A stretch of 64,000 nt of DNA, taken from Ezakiella peruensis. Its GTDB lineage: Bacteria; Bacillota; Clostridia; Tissierellales; Peptoniphilaceae. The DNA lies in the NCBI RefSeq assembly GCF_900215725.1, contig NZ_LT962471.1, positions 62,273 through 126,272 of the forward strand, read 5' to 3'. The notes beneath the pieces were generated by a model. That model searched no databases, was not told the DNA's origin, and was given only the letters and a program-made list of their open reading frames with translations. A program made the translations under genes and the position numbers. Of this stretch, positions 52,313 through 60,161 are shown one piece after another (positions within the stretch are counted from its first letter, which is position 1; every line of letters begins with the position of its first letter).

Positions 52313-52365
52313 AAAAAAATGGCCGGAATAAACCGGCCGCTACAACGCTTCGCGTTTTTTTGTCC
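52313..52365. repeat. Two-hairpin module with AATAAA loop
   Basis: GGCCGG-AATAAA-CCGGCC, then GCTACAACGC-TTC-GCGTT and TTTTTT. Minus strand also ends in a T run, so it may be a two-way terminator. Confidence 0.75.
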
Positions 52366-52447
52366 TTATAAATTCTCTTTTCCTATATAAATTTAATTTG
52401 TGAAGTAAAACGGATGAGATTTAAAAACATGCTTAGATGATGTATCC

Positions 52448-52560
52448 ATAGGAGAAAAAGTTTCTCTCGCCCACGGGACATCGAGTCTCCGTGGCCGAGG
52501 TGTCCACAATAAAGTGGACGGTACATGGCTACAAAAATATCCGTTGGATAAATGCATTCG
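52448..52560. repeat. GTCCAC module repeat, second copy
   Basis: Almost identical to 34748-34862: ATAGGAGAAAAAGTTT, CCCACGGGACAT / GTCTCCGTGG, GTCCAC-AATAAA-GTGGAC, GGTACATGGCTAC, ATATCCGTTGGATAA. Confidence 0.85.
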
Positions 52561-52589
52561 TTTTTTATTATCTCTCTGCCTATTTACAT

Positions 52590-52690
52590 ATAATTTGTGA
52601 GGAAAAATTGATTAATTTTTGTCTTTTGGGGCTAGACTTTTGCGGGCGACATAAAGTCGCCCCTACAACGTTCTGAAAAATTGTTTTATT
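52590..52690. repeat. Partial palindromic element with ATAAA-loop hairpin
   Basis: Left end AATTTGTGAGGAAAAATTG, then GGGCGAC-ATAAA-GTCGCCC (52644-52662) and CTACAACGTTCTGAAAAATTG, parallel to the first 100 bases of the element at 34901. Confidence 0.75.
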
Positions 52691-52702
52691 TTTATCCCTC
52701 TT

Positions 52703-52829
52703 TAAATTTGTGTGGAAATTTCGATGAGATTCGAAGTGAAAGAAATTTTTTAGGACGCAGGTGTACTCAAGTGTACATCGAGGACTAAAAAATTTTTTCA
52801 CGAGAATGTCGCGAAATTAACCACAAATT
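52703..52829. repeat. Simple palindromic element, copy 8 (after the 52842 gene)
   Basis: The clearest uninterrupted copy: about 60-base imperfect arms from AAATTTGTGTGGAAATTTCG to GCGAAATTAACCACAAATTT, with GAAATTTTTTAGGACGCAGG / GAGGACTAAAAAATTTTTTC in the middle and an apical TGTAC / GTACA stem (52762-52766, 52773-52777). The right end lies about 12 bases from the stop codon at 52842. Confidence 0.88.
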
Positions 52830-52841
52830 TAACACGAAATA

Positions 52842-53291
52842 CTATTTTTTGAGCTTCCTGACAGGAATGTGTTTTTTGTCTTTGACTTGTTCAATCCTAT
52901 CCGCCGACAACACAATGGCGTTCCAAGAAACTAGGAGCACGATTAGTATTGTTATAAAGTCATACATATAAGCTGTTGGTCCTTTAAAGACAAAGTTTGT
53001 AAGGACCAGGCCAATTACGTGAAAGATCACAGCTAGTGGCAGGCCTTTTTTGTAGGCTTCGTATCTGTCGACTGGATTTAAAAATGAGGACCGTTTGAAG
53101 TTAAAGCCTCTGCCATTTGTCATCAACAAGACAAATAAGACCAAAAGTGTGGTCACGTAAGTGATATTTATAATTATCTTGCCAGTTTTATTTACATCAC
53201 TTGTATCGATTACCTGCATCAAAATCGCTGTGCCGATCAAATAGATAACTGCGATAATGGTGATTAATTTTTTAGCATTTAATTTTCTCAT
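52842..53291 (-). CDS. Four-helix membrane protein
   Basis: 149 aa with four hydrophobic helices (about residues 9-27, 40-60, 85-103, 108-128) and a short basic tail (KKHIPVRKLKK). No family is recognised. It overlaps the end of msrAB by four bases (ATGA), so it is translationally coupled to it, the last gene of the carD operon. Confidence 0.75.
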   Translation of the reverse strand: MRKLNAKKLITIIAVIYLIGTAILMQVIDTSDVNKTGKIIINITYVTTLLVLFVLLMTNGRGFNFKRSSFLNPVDRYEAYKKGLPLAVIFHVIGLVLTNFVFKGPTAYMYDFITILIVLLVSWNAIVLSADRIEQVKDKKHIPVRKLKK

Positions 53292-54220
53292 ACTAGTGGC
53301 TTGTATTCGCCGTACCCCCTTTCGTCCATTTCCTCATAAGGAATAAAGGTGATGGCTGCCCCGTTGATGCAGTACCTGAGTCCGCCTTGGTCTGCAGGTC
53401 CGTCGTTAAAAACGTGACCCAAGTGGTTGTCGCCAGCCCGGCTTCTGACCTCGGTCCTAATCATGCCGTGGGAAGTGTCTTTCAAGTAATTTATTTTGTC
53501 TTGCAAGATTGGCCTGGTAAATGATGGCCAGCCGCAGCCTGCATTAAATTTTGTCGACGATGCAAATAGTGGTTCGCCCGTAATCTTGTCAACGTAAATT
53601 CCCCGCCTGTATTCGGCGTTTAATTCGCTGGTCCCTGCGCGTTCGGTCTTGTTCTCACGCATAACTGCGTATGAGAGCTCGTCCATCTCGGCTTTTAACT
53701 CGTCGTCAGATTTCATTTTATAGTCGCCCACAATTAAGGGCTCATGTGCCAAGGCTAAGTTGACATGGCAGTAGCCTGTAGGATTTTTGTCCAAATAATC
53801 TTGGTGGTAGTCTTCGGCCTTGATGAAATTTTTTAGTGGCTGAACTTCCACAGCCAGGTCACCGAGTTTTTCTTCAAAGTACCTATAGACTGACATGATT
53901 GCTGGCAAATCGCTTTCGTCTGTATAATAAATTCCGGTCCTGTACTGCCTGCCCCTATCTCCACCTTGCTTGTTAACTGACTTTGGATCGATAATCCTAA
54001 AGTAGTGGAGGAGAATTTCTTGCAGGGAAATTTTTGAAATATCGTAAATGATTTTCAAAGTTTCTGCGTGATCGGTTGCGTCCACCTCCTGGTAGTTGGT
54101 GTAGTCTGTATTGCCGTTGGCGTAACCAACTTCTGTATCCTCGATGCCAGCGATTTTTTTGAAGTAACCTTCCGTTCCCCAAAAGCATCCAGCCGCCAAA
54201 TAAATTATCCTATGTTTCAT
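53288..54220 (-). CDS. msrAB: MsrA-MsrB fusion peptide methionine sulfoxide reductase
   Basis: 310 aa from the ATG with GGAGGA upstream. MsrA domain first, with catalytic cysteine in LAAGCFWGTEGYF; MsrB domain after about residue 165, with GCGWPSFTRPI, RSRAGDNHLGHVF and catalytic cysteine in LRYCINGAAITF. The CxxC zinc pairs of many MsrB proteins are absent. All active-site residues are Cys codons, not UGA. It repairs both S- and R-methionine sulfoxide. The order in the operon (mrp, msrAB, membrane protein) is compact. Confidence 0.96.
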   Translation of the reverse strand: MKHRIIYLAAGCFWGTEGYFKKIAGIEDTEVGYANGNTDYTNYQEVDATDHAETLKIIYDISKISLQEILLHYFRIIDPKSVNKQGGDRGRQYRTGIYYTDESDLPAIMSVYRYFEEKLGDLAVEVQPLKNFIKAEDYHQDYLDKNPTGYCHVNLALAHEPLIVGDYKMKSDDELKAEMDELSYAVMRENKTERAGTSELNAEYRRGIYVDKITGEPLFASSTKFNAGCGWPSFTRPILQDKINYLKDTSHGMIRTEVRSRAGDNHLGHVFNDGPADQGGLRYCINGAAITFIPYEEMDERGYGEYKPLV

Positions 54221-54230
54221 TTTGTCCTCC

Positions 54231-54989
54231 TTATTGGTCCAAGAGTTTTTGTAATTCTTTGGCCAGTTCAAAGTACTCGTAGACTTCCAAGAACTCGACT
54301 TCGCCTGCGTCTACAGCCCGGCCAATGTCCGTATCAAAAGGAATTTCTGCAATCCGCTTTAGGCCTGGGCGTTCGTCGTACTTGCCAAATAAATATTCTT
54401 TTTCTCCGCAATTTTTGCACCTGTAATAGGCCATGTTTTGAACTTCGCCAATTAAATTTTGGTTGAGCCTTAGAGCCATCTCAACGGCCTTGTCAACTGC
54501 CACATTGGCCATCTTGGATGGGGTCGACACAACTACGACTCCGTCAACATTATATGATTGGTAAATAGTAAGTGGCACGTCGCCAGTTCCCGGCGGCATG
54601 TCCAGAATTAAAAAGTCCAGGTCCCCCCAATTAATTTTGGAATAAAAATCCGAGAGCACGTTCATAAGTACGGGCCCCCTCCAAATTACTGGGTCAGTCT
54701 TGTTTGGCAAAAGCAAATTCATAGACATGAGGCTGATGCCTGTGTCAGTTACATTGGGATAGAGCTCGGTCTCGGTCCCGTGGGCCAGGTCCTCTACGCC
54801 AAAAATTTCTGGTATGGATGGACCTGTTAAGTCGCAGTCCAAGATGCCGACCTTGAGTCCCAGCTTGTTTAAATGGGTCGCGATAAGGCTTGATGTGAGC
54901 GATTTGCCAACCCCGCCCTTGCCGCTTACAACAGCGAGCGTGTATTTTATCTTTGAATTTTCATTTAAATTAAATTTTTCTACTTGCAT
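54231..54989 (-). CDS. mrp: Mrp/NBP35-type iron-sulfur P-loop ATPase
   Basis: 252 aa. Deviant Walker A VVSGKGGVGKSL, DMPPGTGDVPLTI, and a CxxC motif in YYRCKNCGEKEYLFG, the bridging iron-sulfur site of the dimeric carrier. It probably delivers Fe-S clusters to enzymes, possibly IspG/IspH of the same isoprenoid pathway as its neighbours. One base separates it from ispF. Confidence 0.95.
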   Translation of the reverse strand: MQVEKFNLNENSKIKYTLAVVSGKGGVGKSLTSSLIATHLNKLGLKVGILDCDLTGPSIPEIFGVEDLAHGTETELYPNVTDTGISLMSMNLLLPNKTDPVIWRGPVLMNVLSDFYSKINWGDLDFLILDMPPGTGDVPLTIYQSYNVDGVVVVSTPSKMANVAVDKAVEMALRLNQNLIGEVQNMAYYRCKNCGEKEYLFGKYDERPGLKRIAEIPFDTDIGRAVDAGEVEFLEVYEYFELAKELQKLLDQ

Positions 54990-54990
54990 A

Positions 54991-55467
54991 TTAATCCTTC
55001 TTTATCATAGCTATGGCCAGAGCCTCGATTGAAAGCCCTTGACCGCTTGCGTCCATCTTTTCTTTTGTGGTGGCCTTTATGGCGATCTGACTCTGGCCAA
55101 GATCCAATGCCGCCCCAATATTTGCCTTCATCTTTTCTATGTGGGGATTTAGCTTTGGCTCCTCGGCAATGACTGTCGAGTCGATATTGCCAATGGTATA
55201 GCCAGCCTCGTCCAATTTTTTCTTGACTTCTTTTAAAAGTTTAATTGAAGAAATCCCCTTGTACTTGGGATCGGTGTCAGGAAAATAATAGCCAATATCC
55301 CTGAGGCCAGCCGCGCCCAAGAGGGCGTCCATAATGGCGTGGATGAGGACATCCGCATCGCTGTGGCCCAAGAGGCCATCGTGGTCCCTGAGCTCCTCCC
55401 CACCTATAATTAGCGGCCGCGACTTTTCAAAAACGTGAATGTCGTAGCCTTGTCCAATTCTAAACAT
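54991..55467 (-). CDS. ispF: IspF, 2-C-methyl-D-erythritol 2,4-cyclodiphosphate synthase
   Basis: 158 aa, standard. Zinc ligands in GQGYDIHVF (D8, H10) and GHSDADVLIHAIMDALLGAAG, plus FPDTDPKYKG and the closing KATTKEKMDASGQGLSIEALA. It closes the cyclic diphosphate in the MEP isoprenoid pathway. Six bases after ispD. Confidence 0.98.
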   Translation of the reverse strand: MFRIGQGYDIHVFEKSRPLIIGGEELRDHDGLLGHSDADVLIHAIMDALLGAAGLRDIGYYFPDTDPKYKGISSIKLLKEVKKKLDEAGYTIGNIDSTVIAEEPKLNPHIEKMKANIGAALDLGQSQIAIKATTKEKMDASGQGLSIEALAIAMIKKD

Positions 55468-55473
55468 TAATTT

Positions 55474-56187
55474 TTAATTCTCCTTTAATGACTTCCTGAA
55501 AAGTTCCGCCAGGACCAAGTCCTCTGGTGTGGTAATTTTTATATTGTCGTAGGACCCCATGACCATGGTCACCTGGAGGCCAAATTTTTCCACCAGGGAC
55601 GAGTCGTCGGTTCCCTCGATATTTTCTCTTTCTGCATAAATATAAGCCCGCCGCAAATCTTCCGCATAAAAAATCTGCGGAGTTTGAGCCGCCCAAAGTA
55701 GGGCCCTCTTTGGCGTCAGATAAACCTTGTTGGACCCATCGTCAAAAACATTTTTGATCGTGTCCTTGACCGGAACGCCAACCACGACCGCCCGTAGGTC
55801 CAGCATCTGCTCAATTGCCGAATCAATGGTCTCCACATGGACAAAGGGACGAGCCCCGTCATGGCTGAGGACAATGTCCACATCGTCTGATAAAATTTTC
55901 AGGCCATTTTTTATGGATTCCTGGCGTGAAGATCCGCCTTCTACAAGGGCGACCACTTTTTTAAAGCCGCCGGGCTCAATAATATTTTCGCGGACATAAT
56001 CGATTTCCTCCTTGCGGGCAAGGACTATAATCTGGTCCACGTACTTGGATTTTTCAAATTTATTAATGGTGTGGGATAAAATTGGCTTGCCATCTATAAG
56101 CAAAAAAGTCTTGTTGATATCCGACTTCATCCTGTTGCTCATGCCGGCCGCCGCAATTAAAACCGCCACTTTCATTGATTCAATCAT
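55474..56187 (-). CDS. ispD: IspD, 4-diphosphocytidyl-2-C-methyl-D-erythritol synthase
   Basis: 237 aa. CTP-binding start VLIAAAGMSNRMKSDINKTF (with the G-x-x-x-R-M pattern), LSHDGARPFV in the middle and ITTPEDLVLAE at the end. It activates MEP with CTP. Seven bases from yacL and directly followed by ispF. Confidence 0.97.
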   Translation of the reverse strand: MIESMKVAVLIAAAGMSNRMKSDINKTFLLIDGKPILSHTINKFEKSKYVDQIIVLARKEEIDYVRENIIEPGGFKKVVALVEGGSSRQESIKNGLKILSDDVDIVLSHDGARPFVHVETIDSAIEQMLDLRAVVVGVPVKDTIKNVFDDGSNKVYLTPKRALLWAAQTPQIFYAEDLRRAYIYAERENIEGTDDSSLVEKFGLQVTMVMGSYDNIKITTPEDLVLAELFRKSLKEN

Positions 56188-56194
56188 AGTTCAC

Positions 56195-57244
56195 CTAAAC
56201 AATTTTAACGAAAATCATCCGCCCAGCCGAAGTTTGCAAAACACTGGTAACCTCCACGTGTTGGCTGGTATCTACCAAACCTGATCCATCTTCGACCACG
56301 ACCATGGTTCCGTCGTTTAAAAATCCAACGCCCTGACCAGCTTCCTTGCCCTGGCGGACAATTTGTAAATCAAATCTCTCGCCCGGCAAAACCACCGGCA
56401 TAAGGGCAGCTGATAAATCATTTATATTGAGAACGCGAATGCTCTTGACTCCTGCGACCTTGTTTAAATTGTAGTCGTTGGTCATGACGACCCCGCCTTC
56501 CTTCTTGGTCAATTCCAAAAGTGCCAGGTCAACCGTGGTCTTCTTATCTTTTTCGTAATCCACAACCCGGACTTGATCTTTAAACTCGTGGGTCATTTGA
56601 TTTAAAATATCCAGGCCTCGCCTGCCCTTTTCCCTCCGCATGGAGTCGGCCGAGTCCGCAATAAATTGGAGCTCTTCCAAGACAAAAGAGGGCACAATGA
56701 GGTCCCCATCAATAAAACCAGTTCGAAGGGCATCCAAAATCCGCCCGTCAATAATAACAGAGGTATCTAAAAACTTTTTACTAGCCTCAGTCCCCGCCGA
56801 CTTGTACTTTCTAATATAAGCTTCCAGATCATCCTTGCGTCTTACGGCAATGCCCACCGAGACCATGATAACTGTAATATAAATAATAACTGAAAGAATA
56901 TCCACAACGATCGGAATCTTGATTCCAGAAATTATTTTAACAGCAATATATGAAAGGCCCAGGCCAATCAAAAGCCCCACCGTCCCCAAGATAACATCGA
57001 GGACGCTTAGCTTTTTGATATCGCTATCCAATTTGTCAATTAATTTCCTAACCCGGTCAATGAAAAATTCAGATGATAAATAAAAAATAATAAAAAATAA
57101 AAGAACAGCTGCGGCATAAGTCGCAATTTCATATCCCAGTTTAGGAAATTCAAACTTAATTAGAGAAGTTACAAGCAGGGCCAAACCATAGCCTATAACT
57201 CCTCCCAAAAGGGCAATTAGCCACTTAATTATTTTTCTTGCCAT
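56195..57244 (-). CDS. YacL family PIN-TRAM membrane protein
   Basis: 349 aa. Four hydrophobic helices (about 8-30, 38-58, 85-108, 115-133), then a PIN nuclease domain starting FLDTSVIIDGRILDAL with acidic residues at the family positions (VMTNDYN), and a C-terminal TRAM domain (GERFDLQIVRQGKEAGQGVGFL). It is found next to CarD and IspD in many Firmicutes. RNase activity is likely but unproven. Confidence 0.93.
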   Translation of the reverse strand: MARKIIKWLIALLGGVIGYGLALLVTSLIKFEFPKLGYEIATYAAAVLLFFIIFYLSSEFFIDRVRKLIDKLDSDIKKLSVLDVILGTVGLLIGLGLSYIAVKIISGIKIPIVVDILSVIIYITVIMVSVGIAVRRKDDLEAYIRKYKSAGTEASKKFLDTSVIIDGRILDALRTGFIDGDLIVPSFVLEELQFIADSADSMRREKGRRGLDILNQMTHEFKDQVRVVDYEKDKKTTVDLALLELTKKEGGVVMTNDYNLNKVAGVKSIRVLNINDLSAALMPVVLPGERFDLQIVRQGKEAGQGVGFLNDGTMVVVEDGSGLVDTSQHVEVTSVLQTSAGRMIFVKIV

Positions 57245-57251
57245 AATAAAC

Positions 57252-57731
57252 CTACTCTAAAATGCACTCTTCAATTCTCTTAATTGCAGTGGCCTCGTCA
57301 ACATCGTAGGCCATAATGATTTCGCTCAAAAGCAAATTCATAGAATTGGTCAGCATCCGCCTGTCTCCGCCAGATAGATTTCTCTCCTTGCTCAAAAGTG
57401 TCAGGTCACGAACAACCTCGGCCACCTCTATAATATCGCCTGACTTGAGCTTTTCAAAATTATTTCTGTGCCTCTTGGACCAATTGCCATTGGTCTTTTT
57501 GGCTTCGGCCTTGAGAGTTTCCAAAATCCCGTCCAGCTCGTCCTTCTCAATAATAGGACGCAGGCCCAAATCTTCGGCCTTGTCAACTGGCACGGAAACC
57601 ACAACCTCGTTTACAGGAATCTTGATCGTGTAATAATCCTTGACCTCACCCAAAAGCTCCTTCTTTGAAATTTCGGTGATAACTCCAGCCCCATGCATAG
57701 GATAGGAAACCTTGTCACCAATATTAAACAT
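57252..57731 (-). CDS. carD: CarD family transcriptional regulator
   Basis: 159 aa. The N-terminal RNA polymerase-interacting domain starts MFNIGDKVSYPMHGAGVITEI, followed by a helical DNA-binding part (HRNNFEKLKSGDIIEVAEVVRDL). CarD binds the polymerase beta lobe and stabilises open complexes at growth-related promoters. AAGGAGG ribosome site. It heads the carD-yacL-ispD-ispF-mrp-msrAB operon. Confidence 0.95.
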   Translation of the reverse strand: MFNIGDKVSYPMHGAGVITEISKKELLGEVKDYYTIKIPVNEVVVSVPVDKAEDLGLRPIIEKDELDGILETLKAEAKKTNGNWSKRHRNNFEKLKSGDIIEVAEVVRDLTLLSKERNLSGGDRRMLTNSMNLLLSEIIMAYDVDEATAIKRIEECILE

Positions 57732-57837
57732 AAAACACCTCCTTATGTGTGTATGTAAAATTAAAAACTAATTTTGCTTACAATACGCCTTCTATACCAT
57801 TGATACCCAAAGAGCAAGCAAATTACCCAAAAGGCAT

Positions 57838-58000
57838 TTACGGTTAATTTCGCAATTGAGATTTCTCATACGAATATTTATCAGCATGTTGTAGGGTCCA
57901 CTTGCAGCCCTGCCCAAGAGACAAGTCCGCAAGGACGCCGTCGATTGGTATGCATGACTCACGCAATTTGTTGACCAAGAAAACAAAATTGTATGTAGAC
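57838..58000. repeat. Inverted, degenerate palindromic element
   Basis: Reversed relative to most copies: GGTTAATTTCGC comes first, then GTAGGGTCCACTTGCAGCCCTGCCCAAGAG, CAAGTCCGCAAGGACG (GTCC-GCAA-GGAC), CGATTGGTATGCATGACTCACGCAA and CAAAATTGTATGTAG. It fills the gap before carD. No gene is visible. Confidence 0.7.
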
Positions 58001-58023
58001 TGTCTGTAAGAATCTAAAAAGCA

Positions 58024-58054
58024 AAAAAGCAAGGGCCATCAAGCTCTTGCTTTT
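58024..58054 (-). terminator. Terminator of the exported protein at 58062
   Basis: On the minus strand AAAAGCAAGAGCTTGATGGCCCTTGCTTTTTTG: nine-base stem AAAAGCAAG / CTTGCTTTT plus T run, eight bases after the stop codon. Confidence 0.85.
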
Positions 58055-58061
58055 AATTTTT

Positions 58062-58964
58062 CTAATATTTAATTCCCAGATAGTCCAAGATTTTTACTAA
58101 ATCTTCCCTTCCAATAAAACTAGTCTTGTCTTCGATATTAAAATCCGTCATTTCAATGACCATATCGTCGATTCTCATTTCCTTATTTTCATTGTAGATG
58201 ATGACTTTCTTGTCGGCCTTTGTGATCTCGGTCGTATTGGTATCTCTGATCCAATTAACCTCTGCACCCAGACCTTCAAGAGCTTTTCTCATGTAATAAA
58301 GATCAGCTGTTTTTTCATAGGCCTTTAGGATATCCTCTTTATCCGTCTCTTTACTATCATCAGCTTCGTCTGTAATTCCTTTTGCCTGTAGAATTTCAAT
58401 TTTTTCTGGGGCTGCAATCGGTGGAAGGCTCCTGGTTGCGATTGTGTAGAGAACTAAAAGCTCGTTTGGCAAAAAGTCCTTCACTTCTTCGCCTGCAAAG
58501 TTTTTTGCCTTGCCGTCTTCGCCCAAATTTAAATCCAATCTATTGCCTATGCCGTGGCCGTCTTTGTCAAAATAATCCACGTCTATAGAAAATTTTGACT
58601 CGTCCACATTTACTCCGATGACGTCCGGAGTCATCTGTGCTGGTAGTGAAAGCATCATTGGCGTATCAGCCCTATAGAAATATTGGATTTTTTCTCCTTT
58701 TTTGAATTTGTAGCCTTCAACAAATTCGCCCGTCTTTAGGTCGACTACTTTTGTCTTTACATATAAAAACATTTCCTTTTCGCCCATGTCGCCCTTGTCC
58801 ATATCGTTTTCGACTAAGATTCCCTCATAGTCGCCCTCTGGAACTTCTGTTACTGTGGCAAATCTCACTTCATATTTCATTGGCTTCTCCTCATTTTCCT
58901 TGGCAAATGACAAGCTGGTAAAAAGCATGACACAAGCCAAAGCTATAGATAAAATTCTTTTCAT
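58062..58964 (-). CDS. Exported protein with C-terminal stalk-like half-domain
   Basis: 300 aa with a signal peptide (1-21, ends SLSFAKE). Residues 25-180 form a beta-rich domain (VEGYKFKKGEKIQYFYRADT, LDLNLGEDGK) I cannot name. The C-terminal 80 residues (ALEGLGAEVNWIRDTNTTEITKADKKV, IGREDLVKILDYLG) look like half of a copper amine oxidase N-terminal stalk unit, as in the genes at 42, 49738 and 51032. GGAGATG ribosome site. Transcribed alone. Confidence 0.75.
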   Translation of the reverse strand: MKRILSIALACVMLFTSLSFAKENEEKPMKYEVRFATVTEVPEGDYEGILVENDMDKGDMGEKEMFLYVKTKVVDLKTGEFVEGYKFKKGEKIQYFYRADTPMMLSLPAQMTPDVIGVNVDESKFSIDVDYFDKDGHGIGNRLDLNLGEDGKAKNFAGEEVKDFLPNELLVLYTIATRSLPPIAAPEKIEILQAKGITDEADDSKETDKEDILKAYEKTADLYYMRKALEGLGAEVNWIRDTNTTEITKADKKVIIYNENKEMRIDDMVIEMTDFNIEDKTSFIGREDLVKILDYLGIKY

Positions 58965-59109
58965 ATTACATCTCCTTTTTGAATAACAAATATAAGCCTA
59001 TCGCTTTATATCAGTACAATTATTTTAACACAAAGGGATTTTATTTTCAAATTTTACGATTGGTTTAAAGAATTTGATGTTTTGCGACCGAGTTTTATCA
59101 TACGGATAT
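58965..59109. other. Intergenic stretch
   Basis: It holds the ribosome site and presumed promoter of the gene at 58062 and T-rich sequence; no further feature is seen. Confidence 0.4.
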
Positions 59110-59205
59110 TCTTTTAGCCATGTACCGTCCACTTTATTGTGGACACCTCGTCCACGGAGACTCGATGTCCCGTGGGCGAGAAAAACATTTTCTCCTGCGT
59201 ATGCT
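59110..59205. repeat. GTCCAC module repeat, inverted copy
   Basis: The reverse complement of the modules at 34748 and 52448: GTAGCCATGTACC is represented by AGCCATGTACC, then GTCCAC-TTTATT-GTGGAC, then TCCACGGAGAC / GTCCCGTGGGCGAG and AAACATTTTCTCC. Confidence 0.8.
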
Positions 59206-59286
59206 TTTCAGAACGCTTTTGCCTGGCAAAATTCTCTTGCATATGATAAAATTAATACACACGATAAATATACACGAGGTGATTAC

Positions 59287-59958
59287 ATGAACATAGGAAT
59301 CCTAGTTGCAGTAGAATTTGATGCTTTTTACAATATATATGGAGAACCCCTTGAGTCATACAAGCACGGGGGATTTGAGGTTTTAAAATACCATATCCAC
59401 GGCAAGGACGTTTACGTTTGCCCTTCAAAGGCTGGACAAATTCGTGCGGCCATGGCTATGACCCTCCTTCTCGACTTTTACAAGTGCGAGACCATCATCA
59501 ACTACGGTGTGGTGGGCGCCTTGAGCAACCAAGAGGTCGAAGATCTAGCAGTGGTCGATAGCGTTTGCCACTACGAATGGGACACAACTGACGCTGATGG
59601 TGGACCCAAGGGCAAGTACGAAGCCTTTGACGAAATATTTTTCAAGTCCACGCCAAGGCTTGTGGACCTGGCCCAAAAAATCGACCCGCATTTAAAAAAG
59701 GTCAAGCTGGCTTCAGGCGACAAGTTTGTGGCAGGCCTTGAGGCAAAGACAGCCCTCCACGAAGAATGGGGTTGTGACATCGTAGACATGGAAGGGGCTG
59801 CCATAGCCATCGCTTCAAAACTCTACGGAGCCAACTTCGTCATGATAAAGGCGGTTTCAGATGCCCTGACCGAAGGCGGCGCAGCCTTTTACGACAACTT
59901 TGAACGCGCATCCAAGGTCGCAGTTAAAATCATCGACGACCTGATAAGAGAAATTTAA
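59287..59958 (+). CDS. MTA/SAH nucleosidase-like protein
   Basis: 223 aa from the ATG at 59287 with GAGGTGA six bases upstream; the frame is open upstream through a repeat, which is not coding. It resembles 5'-methylthioadenosine/S-adenosylhomocysteine nucleosidase and relatives: MNIGILVAVEFDAF at the start, NYGVVGAL for the phosphate/ribose site, VDMEGAAIAI for the sugar site and KAVSDALTEGG with the catalytic aspartate. Substrate could be MTA, SAH or another purine nucleoside; the usual MAMEAAA is VDMEGAA here. Confidence 0.85.
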   Translation: MNIGILVAVEFDAFYNIYGEPLESYKHGGFEVLKYHIHGKDVYVCPSKAGQIRAAMAMTLLLDFYKCETIINYGVVGALSNQEVEDLAVVDSVCHYEWDTTDADGGPKGKYEAFDEIFFKSTPRLVDLAQKIDPHLKKVKLASGDKFVAGLEAKTALHEEWGCDIVDMEGAAIAIASKLYGANFVMIKAVSDALTEGGAAFYDNFERASKVAVKIIDDLIREI

Positions 59959-59981
59959 TTTATAAATGCACCTTACAATTT

Positions 59982-60010
59982 AAGTCCTGGCCACCTGGTC
60001 GGGGCTTTTT
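59982..60010 (+). terminator. Terminator of the nucleosidase gene
   Basis: AAGTCCUGGCC pairs with GGTCGGGGCTT around ACCU, followed by TTTGTC. Confidence 0.7.
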
Positions 60011-60027
60011 GTCTTCAAAAAAATATT

Positions 60028-60065
60028 AAAAGACCGGCTGATAAATAAAAATCAACCGGTCTTTT
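60028..60065. terminator. Hairpin terminator, both strands
   Basis: AAAAGACCGGxTGA pairs with TCAACCGGTCTTTT around a TAAATAAAAA loop, T-rich afterwards on plus and on minus. It ends both the nucleosidase gene and the folC-like gene. Confidence 0.8.
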
Positions 60066-60097
60066 CTTTTGCAAAAATTCCCAAACAAAAAGAAAAA

Positions 60098-60128
60098 TTC
60101 GATCCACATAAAGTGGACCCTACAAGCT
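60098..60128 (+). repeat. ATAAA-loop hairpin module
   Basis: TCCAC-ATAAA-GTGGA followed by CCCTACAAGC; another stem variant of the dispersed module. Confidence 0.7.
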
Positions 60129-60161
60129 TTGTCTTATTTTTCTTTTTTGATTAAATATAAA

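Noticed and set aside
53288-54220. Selenocysteine form of MsrA or MsrB
   Set aside because: Both active sites carry normal cysteine codons.
59074-59286. N-terminal extension of the nucleosidase from 59074
   Set aside because: It runs through an inverted GTCCAC repeat module, and a good ribosome site lies directly before ATG 59287.
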